Positions 33,794-41,893 of a DNA stretch of 48,133 bases are shown here, piece after piece. The notes beneath the pieces are model-generated. The model ran no database searches. It had not been told where the DNA came from and saw nothing but the letters and a program-made list of their open reading frames with translations. A program made the translations under genes and the position numbers. This DNA is from Desulfobulbus sp. Its GTDB lineage: Bacteria; Desulfobacterota; Desulfobulbia; Desulfobulbales; Desulfobulbaceae. The first letter of the stretch is position 1, and each line of letters opens with the position of its first letter. The stretch spans positions 1 to 48,133 of the forward strand of contig QZJD01000029.1 in NCBI GenBank assembly GCA_003604995.1. Reading direction: 5' to 3'.

Positions 33794-35977
33794 ATGAAAA
33801 AAGGGCGCGGCCTTGCCGTCCCCCTGGCCGGCTTCGCGGTGACCGTGCTGGTCGCGCTGTTTTATGTCTACCAGCCCTCCTGGTTGAAAAATCTCGACCT
33901 GCGGCTGTACGACACGGTCCTGCGCCATGGGCATACCGCCCGGCCCGGCGACCGGGTGGTCATTGTTGACCTGGACGAGCAGAGCCTGCACAGCCTGGGT
34001 CAGTGGCCCTGGCCCAGGTACCGGATGGCCTTGCTCCTGAAGAAATTGCAGCAGGCGGGGGTGCAGGCGGTGGGCATGGATATTCTCTTTGCCGAGCCGG
34101 ATCGCACCTCGCCGGCCGTCCTGCGGCGGGAGCTGAAAAATGATCTGGCTGTGGACGTCGAATTCACCGGCCTGCCCGAGGCTTTGCGCGACAACGACCG
34201 GATTTTTGCCGCGACCCTGGCGGACGGTCCCTTTGTCCTGGGCTTTTTCTTCGACTTCGAAAAAAAGGCGGCCCAGGCCGAATCAGTGTATGTCAAGGAT
34301 CTCAACCCCGCGAGCCTGGCCAGGGATCAGGATGTCGCCCTGCCCGACCTTCTTTTTTCCGCCCCTTCGCTGCTCCAGCCTTTGGAGAACCTGGCCGCGG
34401 CGGCAGACGCCAGCGGCTTTATCAACACCATCCGTGACCAGGACGGGGTTCTGCGTTCGACGCCGGTGCTCATGGCTTATGAGGGGAGGATATACGCCAA
34501 CCTCGGGCTCAGCGTACTGTGGGTCGCCCTGGGCAAGCCGCCCTGCATCGTCAAGTATTCGGCGGCCGGCACCGAGTCGTTGCGGCTGGGCAAGGTCACC
34601 GTGCCGCTCGATGCGCAGGCCCGGGTCTGGTTGCATTACCGGGGACCGGCCCGCACCTTTCCCTACTATTCCGCGGCGGACATCCTCGCCGACAGAGTTC
34701 CGGCGGCGGAACTGGCGGGCAGGATCGTCCTGATCGGCACCACGGCGGTGGGGTTGCACGATCTGCGAACCACCCCGTTTGATTCCGAATTTCCGGGGGT
34801 GGAGGCGCACGCCACCCTGATCGACACCATCCTGGCCGGTGATTATATCCGGGCGCCCGTTTGGCTGCCCGGCCTGGAGTTCTGCCTGAGCATCGGCGCC
34901 GGCGTCGTGACCACCCTGCTGCTCTGTACCCTGGGCGCTCGCTTCATCCTGCCGGTTATCCTCCTCTTCGCCCTGCTCTGCTCTTTCTCCAGCTTCTGGG
35001 TCTTCAGCCGTTATCATTTTTTCTTTTCCCCGCTCTTTCCGATCCTGTCCACCGTTCTCAACTTCTCCCTGCTCAGCTTTCTGAAATTTTTGCGGTCAGA
35101 CAAGGACAAGCGTTTTTTGCGCAAGGCCTTCGGCAAATATGTTTCCGGTCCGGTCGTTGACCGGATCGTGGCCGCGCCGGAGCGGTTGAGCCTGGAGGGC
35201 GAGGAGCGGGAGGTCAGCATTCTTTTTTCCGATATCCGGGGGTTCACCTCCATTTCGGAACAGCTTGCCCCGGCCCGGCTGAGCGCGCTCCTCAAGAGCT
35301 ATCTTACGCCGATGACCAGGATCATCATCATGGAGTCCGGCACCCTGGACAAGTTCATCGGCGATGCGGTGATGGCGTTCTGGAACGCCCCGGTGGAGAT
35401 CGAGCACCATCGGCAGCGGGCCGTCTCGGCCGGTCTGGGAATGCTTGCCGCCCTGCCGGCCCTGAACGAGCGATTTCGCGACGACTACGGTCTGACGCTG
35501 GAAATAGGGATCGGCATTCACGCCGGCCGGGTGAGCGTGGGCAACATGGGCTCCGAGGACCTGTTCGACTACACGGTCATCGGCGACAACGTCAACCTGG
35601 CCTCCCGACTGGAGGGGCTCACCAAGTTTTACGGGCTGCCGCTCATCGTCAGCGACGCCCTGGCTGAGGTCTTTGTTGCCGGCTACTCGATCCAGGAAAT
35701 TGATCTGGTCAAGGTCAAGGGCAGGGAAGAGCCGGTAACCCTGTATACCTTTCGTGAAGACAAAACGCTGGCCGACGGCGAATTGGCCGGGTGGGCGCGG
35801 GCGCTGGCATGGTATCGTTCATGCGCCTTTGTTGAGGCCCTCCATGAACTGGAACTGCTTCAGCGGGCGCAGCCCCGGTTCCAGCCGTACGATCTGTACC
35901 GGGAGCGGTGTCAGGCCTGCCTGGTTTCGGCCCCCCCGCCGGACTGGGACTGCATCTTCCGCCATGCAAGCAAGTAG
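33794..35977 (+). CDS. CHASE2-domain class III adenylate/guanylate cyclase (first copy)
   Basis: A 727-residue membrane protein. One N-terminal helix (LAVPLAGFAVTVLVALFYV) leads into an extracytoplasmic CHASE2 domain (about 35-340: RVVIVDLDEQSLHSLGQWPWPR, AVGMDILFAEPD, RIVLIGTTAVGLHDLRTTPF, GVEAHATLIDTIL). Three membrane helices follow (about 355-440), then a catalytic domain with metal aspartates in ILFSDIRGFTS (Asp480) and DKFIGDAVMAFW (Asp524), and IGDNVNLASRLEG. The lysine in LDKFIGD is the substrate-selecting residue usual for ATP, so cAMP is the likely product. ATG 33794 gives a normal leader after the promoter; in-frame ATGs at 33719 and 33764 are alternatives. A caspase-like gene follows in the same direction. 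Confidence 0.93.
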   Translation: MKKGRGLAVPLAGFAVTVLVALFYVYQPSWLKNLDLRLYDTVLRHGHTARPGDRVVIVDLDEQSLHSLGQWPWPRYRMALLLKKLQQAGVQAVGMDILFAEPDRTSPAVLRRELKNDLAVDVEFTGLPEALRDNDRIFAATLADGPFVLGFFFDFEKKAAQAESVYVKDLNPASLARDQDVALPDLLFSAPSLLQPLENLAAAADASGFINTIRDQDGVLRSTPVLMAYEGRIYANLGLSVLWVALGKPPCIVKYSAAGTESLRLGKVTVPLDAQARVWLHYRGPARTFPYYSAADILADRVPAAELAGRIVLIGTTAVGLHDLRTTPFDSEFPGVEAHATLIDTILAGDYIRAPVWLPGLEFCLSIGAGVVTTLLLCTLGARFILPVILLFALLCSFSSFWVFSRYHFFFSPLFPILSTVLNFSLLSFLKFLRSDKDKRFLRKAFGKYVSGPVVDRIVAAPERLSLEGEEREVSILFSDIRGFTSISEQLAPARLSALLKSYLTPMTRIIIMESGTLDKFIGDAVMAFWNAPVEIEHHRQRAVSAGLGMLAALPALNERFRDDYGLTLEIGIGIHAGRVSVGNMGSEDLFDYTVIGDNVNLASRLEGLTKFYGLPLIVSDALAEVFVAGYSIQEIDLVKVKGREEPVTLYTFREDKTLADGELAGWARALAWYRSCAFVEALHELELLQRAQPRFQPYDLYRERCQACLVSAPPPDWDCIFRHASK

Positions 35978-36030
35978 GGGCGGACCCCCGTGTCCGCCCG
36001 GGTAAGCGGACCCCCGCATCCGCCCGGGCA
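35976..36030. repeat. Two tandem copies of a palindromic GC-rich element
   Basis: GCGGACCCCCGTGTCCGCCCGG and GCGGACCCCCGCATCCGCCCGG follow each other with a four-base spacer, differing at two central bases. Each can fold as GCGGA...TCCGC. The element begins with GTAGGGGCGGAC, reminiscent of dispersed REP-like repeats in environmental bacterial genomes (recalled, not searched). No T-run follows, so it is not a plain terminator. Confidence 0.7.
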
Positions 36031-36153
36031 GTCGTCGCCTTCTGGAAAAAACAGGCCGGATATGCTTAAATAAAGTATCCCCTGCGGCAGTGAGGTACGG
36101 GCATGGTCCGTTCCGTTGTTCCGCGCCGGGTCTTCCCACCGTTGGTGATTGGT

Positions 36154-37701
36154 ATGAAAAGGCTTCTGCTCCTCACGCTTTTTGCTCTCTGCGCCTCCTG
36201 GCTGTCGTTTCCACCACTTTTGGGCGCCGAACGGGGGATGAAGCCCTTGGCGGCTAAGGGGGGCGACAATGACGCCTATCTGTACAAGGGGTCCTATGCC
36301 TTTCTGGTCGGCAACGGAAGGTACAGCAACGGCTGGGAGCCGCTGCCCGGGGCGGAGGATGACATCCATGACGTGGCACGGGCCCTGGAGCTTCACGGCT
36401 TTGAAGTGAGCCGTCATCAAAATCTCACCAAAGCCGGGTTTGAAAAGGCATTCACCGAGTTTGTTCTGACCAATGGCCAGGACAAGGACAACCGTCTGCT
36501 TTTCTACTATGCCGGGCACGGCTTTACCGAACCCATGGCCACCGGCGAGGAGCTGGGCTATCTGGTCATGGTGGACGCTCCGCTGCCGGATGAGGATCAG
36601 GTGGGTTTTTCCTTGAAGAGCGTGGACATGCAGAGTCTGATCACCCAGGCGCGGCTGATCAAATCCAAGCATGTTCTTTTCCTGTTCGACAGCTGTTTCA
36701 GCGGCTCGATCCTCAATACCCGAGCCCTGGTCAGGAAGCCCCGGAACATGTCCAGGTACGCCGCCGAGCCGGTACGCCAGTTCATCACCGCCGGCCGGGC
36801 CAACGAGGCGGTGCCGGACCGCAGCTATTTCAAGATCGCCTTTGTCAATATGCTGGAGGGGCGCGAGGAGGAGCCGGTCAAGGACGGCATGCTCACCGGC
36901 GAGGAGCTGGCCTGGTACCTGAAGAGCAAGGTCACCATGTACAATCCCTCCCAGCACCCGCAGTACGGCAAAATCAGGGATCCGCAGCTGGACCAGGGCG
37001 ACTTCATTTTCCTGCTGCCGGAAGGGCCGGTGGATGTGGAGATCAAGATTCGACCGCTGCCGTCCGCCACCGGGGAAGCGGCCGAAAAGTCCGCCGGGGA
37101 GTCCTCGCCTGCTGAAGCCGGCGGCGCGGAAGCATCGAGACCGGAGCCGAAAGAGGCTGCGCCGGCGATGCAGGAACCCCCGCCCGCGACGAAACAATCC
37201 GTGCCGCCGGAGGAGCCGGCGGCCAGCGAGCCGCCTCCGCCCAGGATCGCCCCCCTCCTCAGGAAAAAGACCCTGGTCGCGGCGATCCCCCCCCCTGCGC
37301 CGGTGATCAGCCCCGCCCCCGCCTTGGCCCCGGAAATCGAGCAGTACCTGCGGATGCTCCAAGGCGCGAACACTGTGGAGAAGCGCCGGGCGGCCAAGCT
37401 GCTCTATGACCGTTATCCCTATGGTTCGGCGGTGCTCAGGGCGGTGAGCGATGAACTGCGCAAAGGCTACAACAGCAATCTGCGGGACAAGCAGCACGTG
37501 GACGCCATGGCCTGGCTGTGCCGAATCCTCGGTCGGTCCCGGGACGATGCCTATCTGCCGACGGTGCGGGAGGTCCTGATGAAAACGGACAGCCGGAAAA
37601 TCCGAAAGTATGCGGGCAAGAGCATCAGGTTCTTTCCCGGCCACCGGGACGACGGCAGCCTGCCCGGTGATGAGTCGGATTCGGCCGAGGATAATTTCTG
37701 A
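36154..37701 (+). CDS. Secreted caspase-like (C14) peptidase with HEAT-like C-terminus
   Basis: A 515-residue protein with a signal peptide (KRLLLLTLFALCASWLS...LLGA). Residues about 40-290 form a caspase-fold peptidase: SYAFLVGNGRYSNGWEPLPGAEDD, LLFYYAGHG with catalytic His122, and HVLFLFDSCFSGS with catalytic Cys181. Both dyad residues are present. A Pro/Ala/Glu-rich linker (about 295-390) leads to a helical C-terminal region (about 390-495) that resembles HEAT-like repeats. Secreted bacterial caspase homologues of this sort often accompany CHASE2 cyclases and DUF4384 proteins, as here. ATG 36154 precedes the signal peptide; an upstream in-frame start at 36103 adds 17 residues. Arg- or Lys-directed cleavage is the family expectation; the substrate is unknown. 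Confidence 0.9.
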   Translation: MKRLLLLTLFALCASWLSFPPLLGAERGMKPLAAKGGDNDAYLYKGSYAFLVGNGRYSNGWEPLPGAEDDIHDVARALELHGFEVSRHQNLTKAGFEKAFTEFVLTNGQDKDNRLLFYYAGHGFTEPMATGEELGYLVMVDAPLPDEDQVGFSLKSVDMQSLITQARLIKSKHVLFLFDSCFSGSILNTRALVRKPRNMSRYAAEPVRQFITAGRANEAVPDRSYFKIAFVNMLEGREEEPVKDGMLTGEELAWYLKSKVTMYNPSQHPQYGKIRDPQLDQGDFIFLLPEGPVDVEIKIRPLPSATGEAAEKSAGESSPAEAGGAEASRPEPKEAAPAMQEPPPATKQSVPPEEPAASEPPPPRIAPLLRKKTLVAAIPPPAPVISPAPALAPEIEQYLRMLQGANTVEKRRAAKLLYDRYPYGSAVLRAVSDELRKGYNSNLRDKQHVDAMAWLCRILGRSRDDAYLPTVREVLMKTDSRKIRKYAGKSIRFFPGHRDDGSLPGDESDSAEDNF

Positions 37702-37748
37702 TCACCCCGCAAAAAACGCAAAAGCCTGAGGCTCCATCTCTGAAATTT

Positions 37749-37804
37749 CAACAAATTACGAGGCGTGCCGGCGCCGGGTCCGCTGTTTTTGCGGGACCGA
37801 CATT
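37749..37804. repeat. Dispersed 56-bp palindromic repeat, copy 1
   Basis: CAACAAATTACGAGGCGTGC, then CGGCGCCGGGTCCGC, a T-rich loop and GCGGGACC. It matches 41410-41465 at about 45 of 56 positions. The GGTCCGC and GCGGGACC arms form a hairpin around the T-rich loop. It lies between the convergent caspase and second cyclase genes. Confidence 0.65.
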
Positions 37805-37810
37805 TCCGCG

Positions 37811-39745
37811 CTACCCGCTTTCCACCGTATACACGGCAATGGGCTCGGCAAAGCCCTTGGCCTGAATCCTTCCCGCGGGGCGGGCGGGAATTTCATCTCC
37901 CAGCCGCCGCCGCACCTCCTCTGAAATCAGGATGCCGCCGGGCGGGCAGTTGGCTTCCAGGCGCTGGGCAAGGTTGACATTGGAGCCGATGACCGTGTAC
38001 TCCATGCGGGAGCTCGACCCCAGATTGCCCACCACTACCTCGCCGGTATGGATGCCGATCCTGATCCTGATCGGCATGCCGCCGCTTCCCTCCCACTCCC
38101 GCCGCAGCTCACCGGTTCGTCGCTGCATCGCCCGGGCGGCCAGCACCGCCCGCCGGGCGTGGTCGGGAAAGGCGACGGGATCGCCGAAAAAGACCAGCAG
38201 CCCGTCTCCCATGAACTTGTCGATGGTTCCCTGGTGAGCAAAGACAATGGCCGCCATCTCCTCGAAATAGCGGTTCAGGGTGCGATGGATTTCCCTGGCC
38301 TCTCTGGTCGCCGACCAGGCCGTGAATCCGGCGATGTCGCTGAACAGAACGGTCAGTTCCTTTTTATCCACGCCGTCGAGCAGGGCGGGCTCGTTCAGGA
38401 TTTTGTCCATCACGGACGGGGCGAAATAGTGGGAAAGGTGAGCGAGTCTCGCCCGAACGGCGAGTTTTTCCCGCTGTTCCTGGAGAAACTGCAGGAGGAG
38501 GATGCCGGGTACGGTCAGTCCCAAGGCTGCGACGGGCCGGACCGTCATGAAAAGCAGCCGCTGTTCCAGAAAGAGAAAGAGCAGCAGGCCCAGCAGGGCG
38601 GCAAGAAGCGTTGCCGCCCAAACCCCGAAACGAAAGCCTCGAAATTGAATCGCCCCCCCTGTCAAACAGAGGACAAGCAGGGCCGAGAGCAGGAGGTTAA
38701 CGAGGGGCCCGGTTTCCCTGAGGGGATCATTTTCCAGCACCGAGTTGATGAAATTGCCGTGCAGGCCGCTCAGGGGATAATAGGAAGCCAGCGGGATGGG
38801 GCCGATATCCCGGCCGCCGGTGGAGATGTCCGAGACAATGGCCAGGCTGCCCTCCAGCTCATCGGTGAGGTCCTGGCGTCCCTGTGGGGAGGAACCGGCC
38901 CGCAGCAAAGTGGCGAACGAGTAGTGGGCGAACGAGTCGTGCCATGGCCCGCTGAAGTGTACCCGGTTCCGGCCCTGCTCATCCACGGGTATCCGCAGAT
39001 CGGCGCTGCGGCCTGAGGCAAAGACCGCCCCGCTCAGGACCACTGCGCCGGTTTCATCCAGGCGGACGCGTTCCTCGGTCACGCCCAGAAATGAGCAAAG
39101 AGTGCGCAGGGCCAGGGACGGCACCGCTCCGGCCGGAGTTACGATGAACAGAGGGATGCGCCGATAGACGCCGTCCCGGTCCGGGTCGCAGTTGATGTGG
39201 CCCAGCCCGGCCGCCGCCTTGTTCAGGGCGATGAAGTTGCTCATGATCATCTCGCCCTGGAGCGCCTTAAATTTTTCTATTTTTTCAATATGCCAGGCGG
39301 TCCGGGGCGGAAAATGGACCTGGCCGCCAAGCGGGGCACCTGTCCTGGTGGCGAGGATCACCGGAAAGTGGACGTTGCCCGCCGCCTCCACCGTTGAGGC
39401 CAGTGCCGTGCAACCCGCCAGGTCGCCGCACTGCGGAAAAATCATGTCCATCAGCACTGTCCGGACGCCGGCGGCCTTGAGGATGTCGATCACCTCGGCA
39501 TAAAGACGGTGGTCGTTCTTGGAGTAGGGAAGGGTGGCGAGGGAGCGGTCATCCAGGTCGATATGGATGATGTCGGGGCTGGTCGGCCGTTTGCCCTGCC
39601 AGCGGTAGGAGAGCCGCAGCAACTGGTCTCCGGCCTGGAGTTCCCAGGTCTGGAAGATGCCAGGCAGGAGCGACCAGAGCAGATGGACAGCGGTGAAAAC
39701 GAGGAGGGTGACCGCTCCGTAGCGGATCGCCGGCCGTTCAGTCAT
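37811..39745 (-). CDS. CHASE2-domain class III adenylate/guanylate cyclase (second copy)
   Basis: A 644-residue relative of the cyclase at 33794. N-terminal helix (YGAVTLLVFTAVHLLWSLL), CHASE2 domain (about 35-330: DIIHIDLDDRSLATLPYSKND, VLMDMIFPQC, GSLAIVSDISTGGRDIGPIPL, GLHGNFINSVLEND), three membrane helices (about 345-435) and a catalytic domain. Metal aspartates are in LFSDIAGFTAWS (Asp470) and DKFMGDGLLVFFG; EYTVIGSNVNLAQRLEA follows. The lysine before FMGD again points to ATP. ATG 39745 overlaps the end of the DUF4384 gene by eight bases, so they are co-transcribed. The two cyclases differ widely in sequence and are not a recent duplication. Confidence 0.92.
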   Translation of the reverse strand: MTERPAIRYGAVTLLVFTAVHLLWSLLPGIFQTWELQAGDQLLRLSYRWQGKRPTSPDIIHIDLDDRSLATLPYSKNDHRLYAEVIDILKAAGVRTVLMDMIFPQCGDLAGCTALASTVEAAGNVHFPVILATRTGAPLGGQVHFPPRTAWHIEKIEKFKALQGEMIMSNFIALNKAAAGLGHINCDPDRDGVYRRIPLFIVTPAGAVPSLALRTLCSFLGVTEERVRLDETGAVVLSGAVFASGRSADLRIPVDEQGRNRVHFSGPWHDSFAHYSFATLLRAGSSPQGRQDLTDELEGSLAIVSDISTGGRDIGPIPLASYYPLSGLHGNFINSVLENDPLRETGPLVNLLLSALLVLCLTGGAIQFRGFRFGVWAATLLAALLGLLLFLFLEQRLLFMTVRPVAALGLTVPGILLLQFLQEQREKLAVRARLAHLSHYFAPSVMDKILNEPALLDGVDKKELTVLFSDIAGFTAWSATREAREIHRTLNRYFEEMAAIVFAHQGTIDKFMGDGLLVFFGDPVAFPDHARRAVLAARAMQRRTGELRREWEGSGGMPIRIRIGIHTGEVVVGNLGSSSRMEYTVIGSNVNLAQRLEANCPPGGILISEEVRRRLGDEIPARPAGRIQAKGFAEPIAVYTVESG

Positions 39746-40385
39746 GGTCGATGCGGAGAATCCTGCTGTAGAAGCCGGCGGCGCTGACCCGGGTCGCCTC
39801 GAAGGATTCGAAGAGTACGCCGCGGGAACGAACGGTGCCGGCAACGGGCACGCTCGTTTCCGTGGTCTGGGCCAGTGAGGAATGTTCCTGCCGGAGGCGT
39901 TTCAGTTCCCTGATTACCGCTTCCTTGCGCAAGGGATCAGCGGGCTGATCGAGGAAGAGGGCGGTTACCTCTTCCAGCCGGGTCAATCTTTGTGCGGCGG
40001 CCAGCAGGTACAGTTTTTCCTGGCCGCCGGGCGGGGTCAGCTCAAACTGGTCCGTATCGGCGGGCAGGCGGAAAATGCGTTCCGCCGGCTCGACCTTGCT
40101 GTAAAAATCCTTTTCGCCGGGAAAGAGAAAGTCCACCTCGCCGCTGGAATCGAGGAGGTAGAGGTAGATGTAGACCCCCGGCTTCTGTTCGATATAGATC
40201 TGGATGGTCGCACCGTTTTTCAGCTTCGGCGGGGTGGTGAAATCCAGGGGGCGGAGGCCGCCGTTGGTGCCGGTCAGCACCGCCCAGCCGAATTGGAACA
40301 TGGGCTGGTCCGCGACAGGACGTGCCGGCGAGGCAATTCCGCAGACGATAAGGGTAGCAAAAAACAGCAGTCGTACCTGGGCCAT
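39738..40385 (-). CDS. Exported DUF4384-like protein
   Basis: A 215-residue protein with a signal peptide (QVRLLFFATLIVCGIASPARP). The core GLRPLDFTTPPKLKNGATIQIY, then GVYIYLYLLDSSGEVDFLFPG, resembles DUF4384, a beta-rich domain of unknown function often placed near caspase-like or kinase genes; its LFP(N/G) motif is present. The C-terminal third is charged and helical (about residues 140-170). CCAGGAGGAG precedes the ATG at 40385. It is the first gene of a two-gene operon with the second CHASE2 cyclase. A sensory or ligand-binding role beside the cyclase is an inference from context. Confidence 0.75.
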   Translation of the reverse strand: MAQVRLLFFATLIVCGIASPARPVADQPMFQFGWAVLTGTNGGLRPLDFTTPPKLKNGATIQIYIEQKPGVYIYLYLLDSSGEVDFLFPGEKDFYSKVEPAERIFRLPADTDQFELTPPGGQEKLYLLAAAQRLTRLEEVTALFLDQPADPLRKEAVIRELKRLRQEHSSLAQTTETSVPVAGTVRSRGVLFESFEATRVSAAGFYSRILRIDHD

Positions 40386-40473
40386 GGCGGCTCCTCCTGG
40401 CTTGTTTATCCGGGGCCGGTGGCGCGCCGCGCCCGGCAAAGGGGCTTTGGCGCCCGGATGCTTCTCCGTTCAT

Positions 40474-40501
40474 TCTATAGCGTGGAGTCCGGCCATGTCA
40501 A
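40474..40501 (-). promoter_or_regulatory. Candidate sigma70 promoter for the DUF4384-cyclase operon
   Basis: On the minus strand a perfect TTGACA (40501-40496) is followed after 16 bases by TATAGA (40479-40474). Transcription would start near 40467, giving a leader of about 80 bases before the ATG at 40385. Confidence 0.55.
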
Positions 40502-40533
40502 CCGGCGGGGCAGGGGCCGGCTTGTCCCGCCGG
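40502..40533. repeat. GC-rich inverted repeat
   Basis: CCGGCGGG at 40502-40509 and CCCGCCGG at 40526-40533 form an 8-bp perfect stem with a 16-base loop. It adjoins the promoter for the DUF4384 gene and lies after the PAS gene's 3' end. It has no T-run; it may be a protein site or REP-like element. Confidence 0.45.
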
Positions 40534-40605
40534 GGCGAAAGCCCGGCAAAACCATGCCGTTTTGCGATCCGGCGTAATCCGCGGGCGCGGATGAAGCGGA
40601 AAGGG

Positions 40606-41394
40606 TCAATCCTGAAAGAACCGGGGATAGATTCTCTTCCGGCATTTTTGGCAGATGCTGTGGGTCAGCCGGCCGTTCAGGCGGAGATGGACATAGTCCT
40701 CGATCTTCATCCAGTTGCCGTGGTCGTCGCGGATGTCCTTGCAGGAAGCGCAGATCGGAATAAATGGTGCCGCCGGAGCCTCGCGGCCGGTTCTCGGAGA
40801 GGGCTGAATCCGGGCAAAGTGCACCGAGCCGGCGAAATTTCCCTGCCCGTCGGTCAAGGGTGAGCAGGTGATGAGCAACGGCACGCCCAGATGGGAGTCA
40901 TGAATTTCCATGGTAACCGGGTGGCCGATATCCTGCGCCTTGGCATGGGGGCACCCTTCAATGGGCGAGTCCCGGTCATGGAACAGCCGGTAACAGTGCC
41001 GGCCGATGAGCTCTTCCGGCTTTTTGTCGAGCAGCTCGCAGAGAGCCTGGTTGGCTTTGACGATTTTGAAATCCTGATCATGCACCGAGACAAAATCAGG
41101 CAGGATGTCGAAGGTCCGGCGCCATTCATCCGCTTCCGGTGACCTGTCCGCCGGCAGGTGGCCGAGGGTCTGCCGCCTGCTTCCTGCCCGGGCCAGGGAT
41201 TTGATCAGAAAAAATGCGCCGCCGCCGAGAAGCAGGATCAAGACGGTCGGCGTCAAGCCGATGGAAAGCAACGGATTTGAGATAGTATCGGAATCGGTGC
41301 TCGCCAGCAGATGCAGGAATTCAATCAGGATGACCATCACCAGAAAAAAAACCGAAAAAATAATAAGGTCGCAATGCGTCAAAACGCTGCGCAT
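40606..41394 (-). CDS. Membrane PAS-domain protein with cysteine-pair tail
   Basis: A 262-residue protein with two membrane helices (LIIFSVFFLVMVILIEFLHLL and LTPTVLILLLGGGAFFLI), then a PAS domain (WRRTFDILPDFVSVHDQDFKI, ELIGRHCYRLFH). The C-terminal segment reads PICASCKDIRDDHGNWMKIEDY...HSICQKCRKRIYP. This CxxC...CxxC end, often called a signal-transduction zinc-finger-like tail, occurs in many PAS or receiver proteins. There is no kinase, cyclase or DNA-binding domain, so it may work through a partner. The start at 41394 (MRSVLTHCD) leaves the dispersed repeat at 41410-41465 outside the gene; an upstream ATG at 41514 would translate through that repeat. Confidence 0.75.
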   Translation of the reverse strand: MRSVLTHCDLIIFSVFFLVMVILIEFLHLLASTDSDTISNPLLSIGLTPTVLILLLGGGAFFLIKSLARAGSRRQTLGHLPADRSPEADEWRRTFDILPDFVSVHDQDFKIVKANQALCELLDKKPEELIGRHCYRLFHDRDSPIEGCPHAKAQDIGHPVTMEIHDSHLGVPLLITCSPLTDGQGNFAGSVHFARIQPSPRTGREAPAAPFIPICASCKDIRDDHGNWMKIEDYVHLRLNGRLTHSICQKCRKRIYPRFFQD

Positions 41395-41409
41395 CCGCCA
41401 CCGTGATTG

Positions 41410-41465
41410 CAACAAGTTGCGAAGCGGGCCGGCGCTGGTCCCGCTTTTTTTGCCGGACCGGCAAC
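41410..41465. repeat. Dispersed 56-bp palindromic repeat, copy 2
   Basis: CAACAAGTTGCGAAGCGGGC, then CGGCGCTGGTCCCGC, a run of seven T and GCCGGACC. It matches 37749-37804 at about 45 of 56 positions with the arms GGTCC/GGACC kept. It sits just upstream of the chosen start of the PAS gene. The remaining bases to 41893 hold one promoter candidate and no gene that I can support. Confidence 0.65.
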
Positions 41466-41761
41466 CGTGCGGGGATTTTGCGTGGTGTTGCATGGTGTTG
41501 AATTGTGCAGCCATACACTGTTTCCTCGCCCATGCCCTGCATGTCGCGATTTTAGGAAAAAGCAGGTATCTTTGTATCTCTCTGGGATAATCGTTGCATA
41601 TTTCAGGCCAAGGGCGAGCCTGTTCGGTCGGCCATGCCGCCCTATTCTGGTTACGATATTGTATTTCCAGGGTATTTTGAGTCCGGCCGGCCCAAGAAAA
41701 AGTTTAACTGGTCCATTGCACTGATTGCGGGTGCTTAGCGGGAGCCTTAAAGTGACGTTTA

Positions 41762-41789
41762 TTGTCAGCGTCAGGGTGTATTCTATAAA
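41762..41789 (+). promoter_or_regulatory. Candidate sigma70 promoter for the 221-residue membrane protein
   Basis: TTGTCA (41762-41767) and TATAAA (41784-41789) each match five of six bases, separated by 16 bases, in an otherwise AT-rich stretch. The leader to the ATG at 41894 would be about 98 bases. Confidence 0.5.
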
Positions 41790-41893
41790 AATAATTAACA
41801 ATATGCTTGGTCTTCGGCCACGGCTATGGTTTCATGGAGAGCGGCGGAAGCTGTTTTCTCGCGTCCGTTTATTTTGTTCAGGAGGAATCGAAA

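Noticed and set aside
36154-37701. Intracellular caspase effector of an anti-phage defence system
   Set aside because: The protein has a clear signal peptide, and no nucleotidyltransferase, reverse transcriptase or other defence sensor lies nearby.
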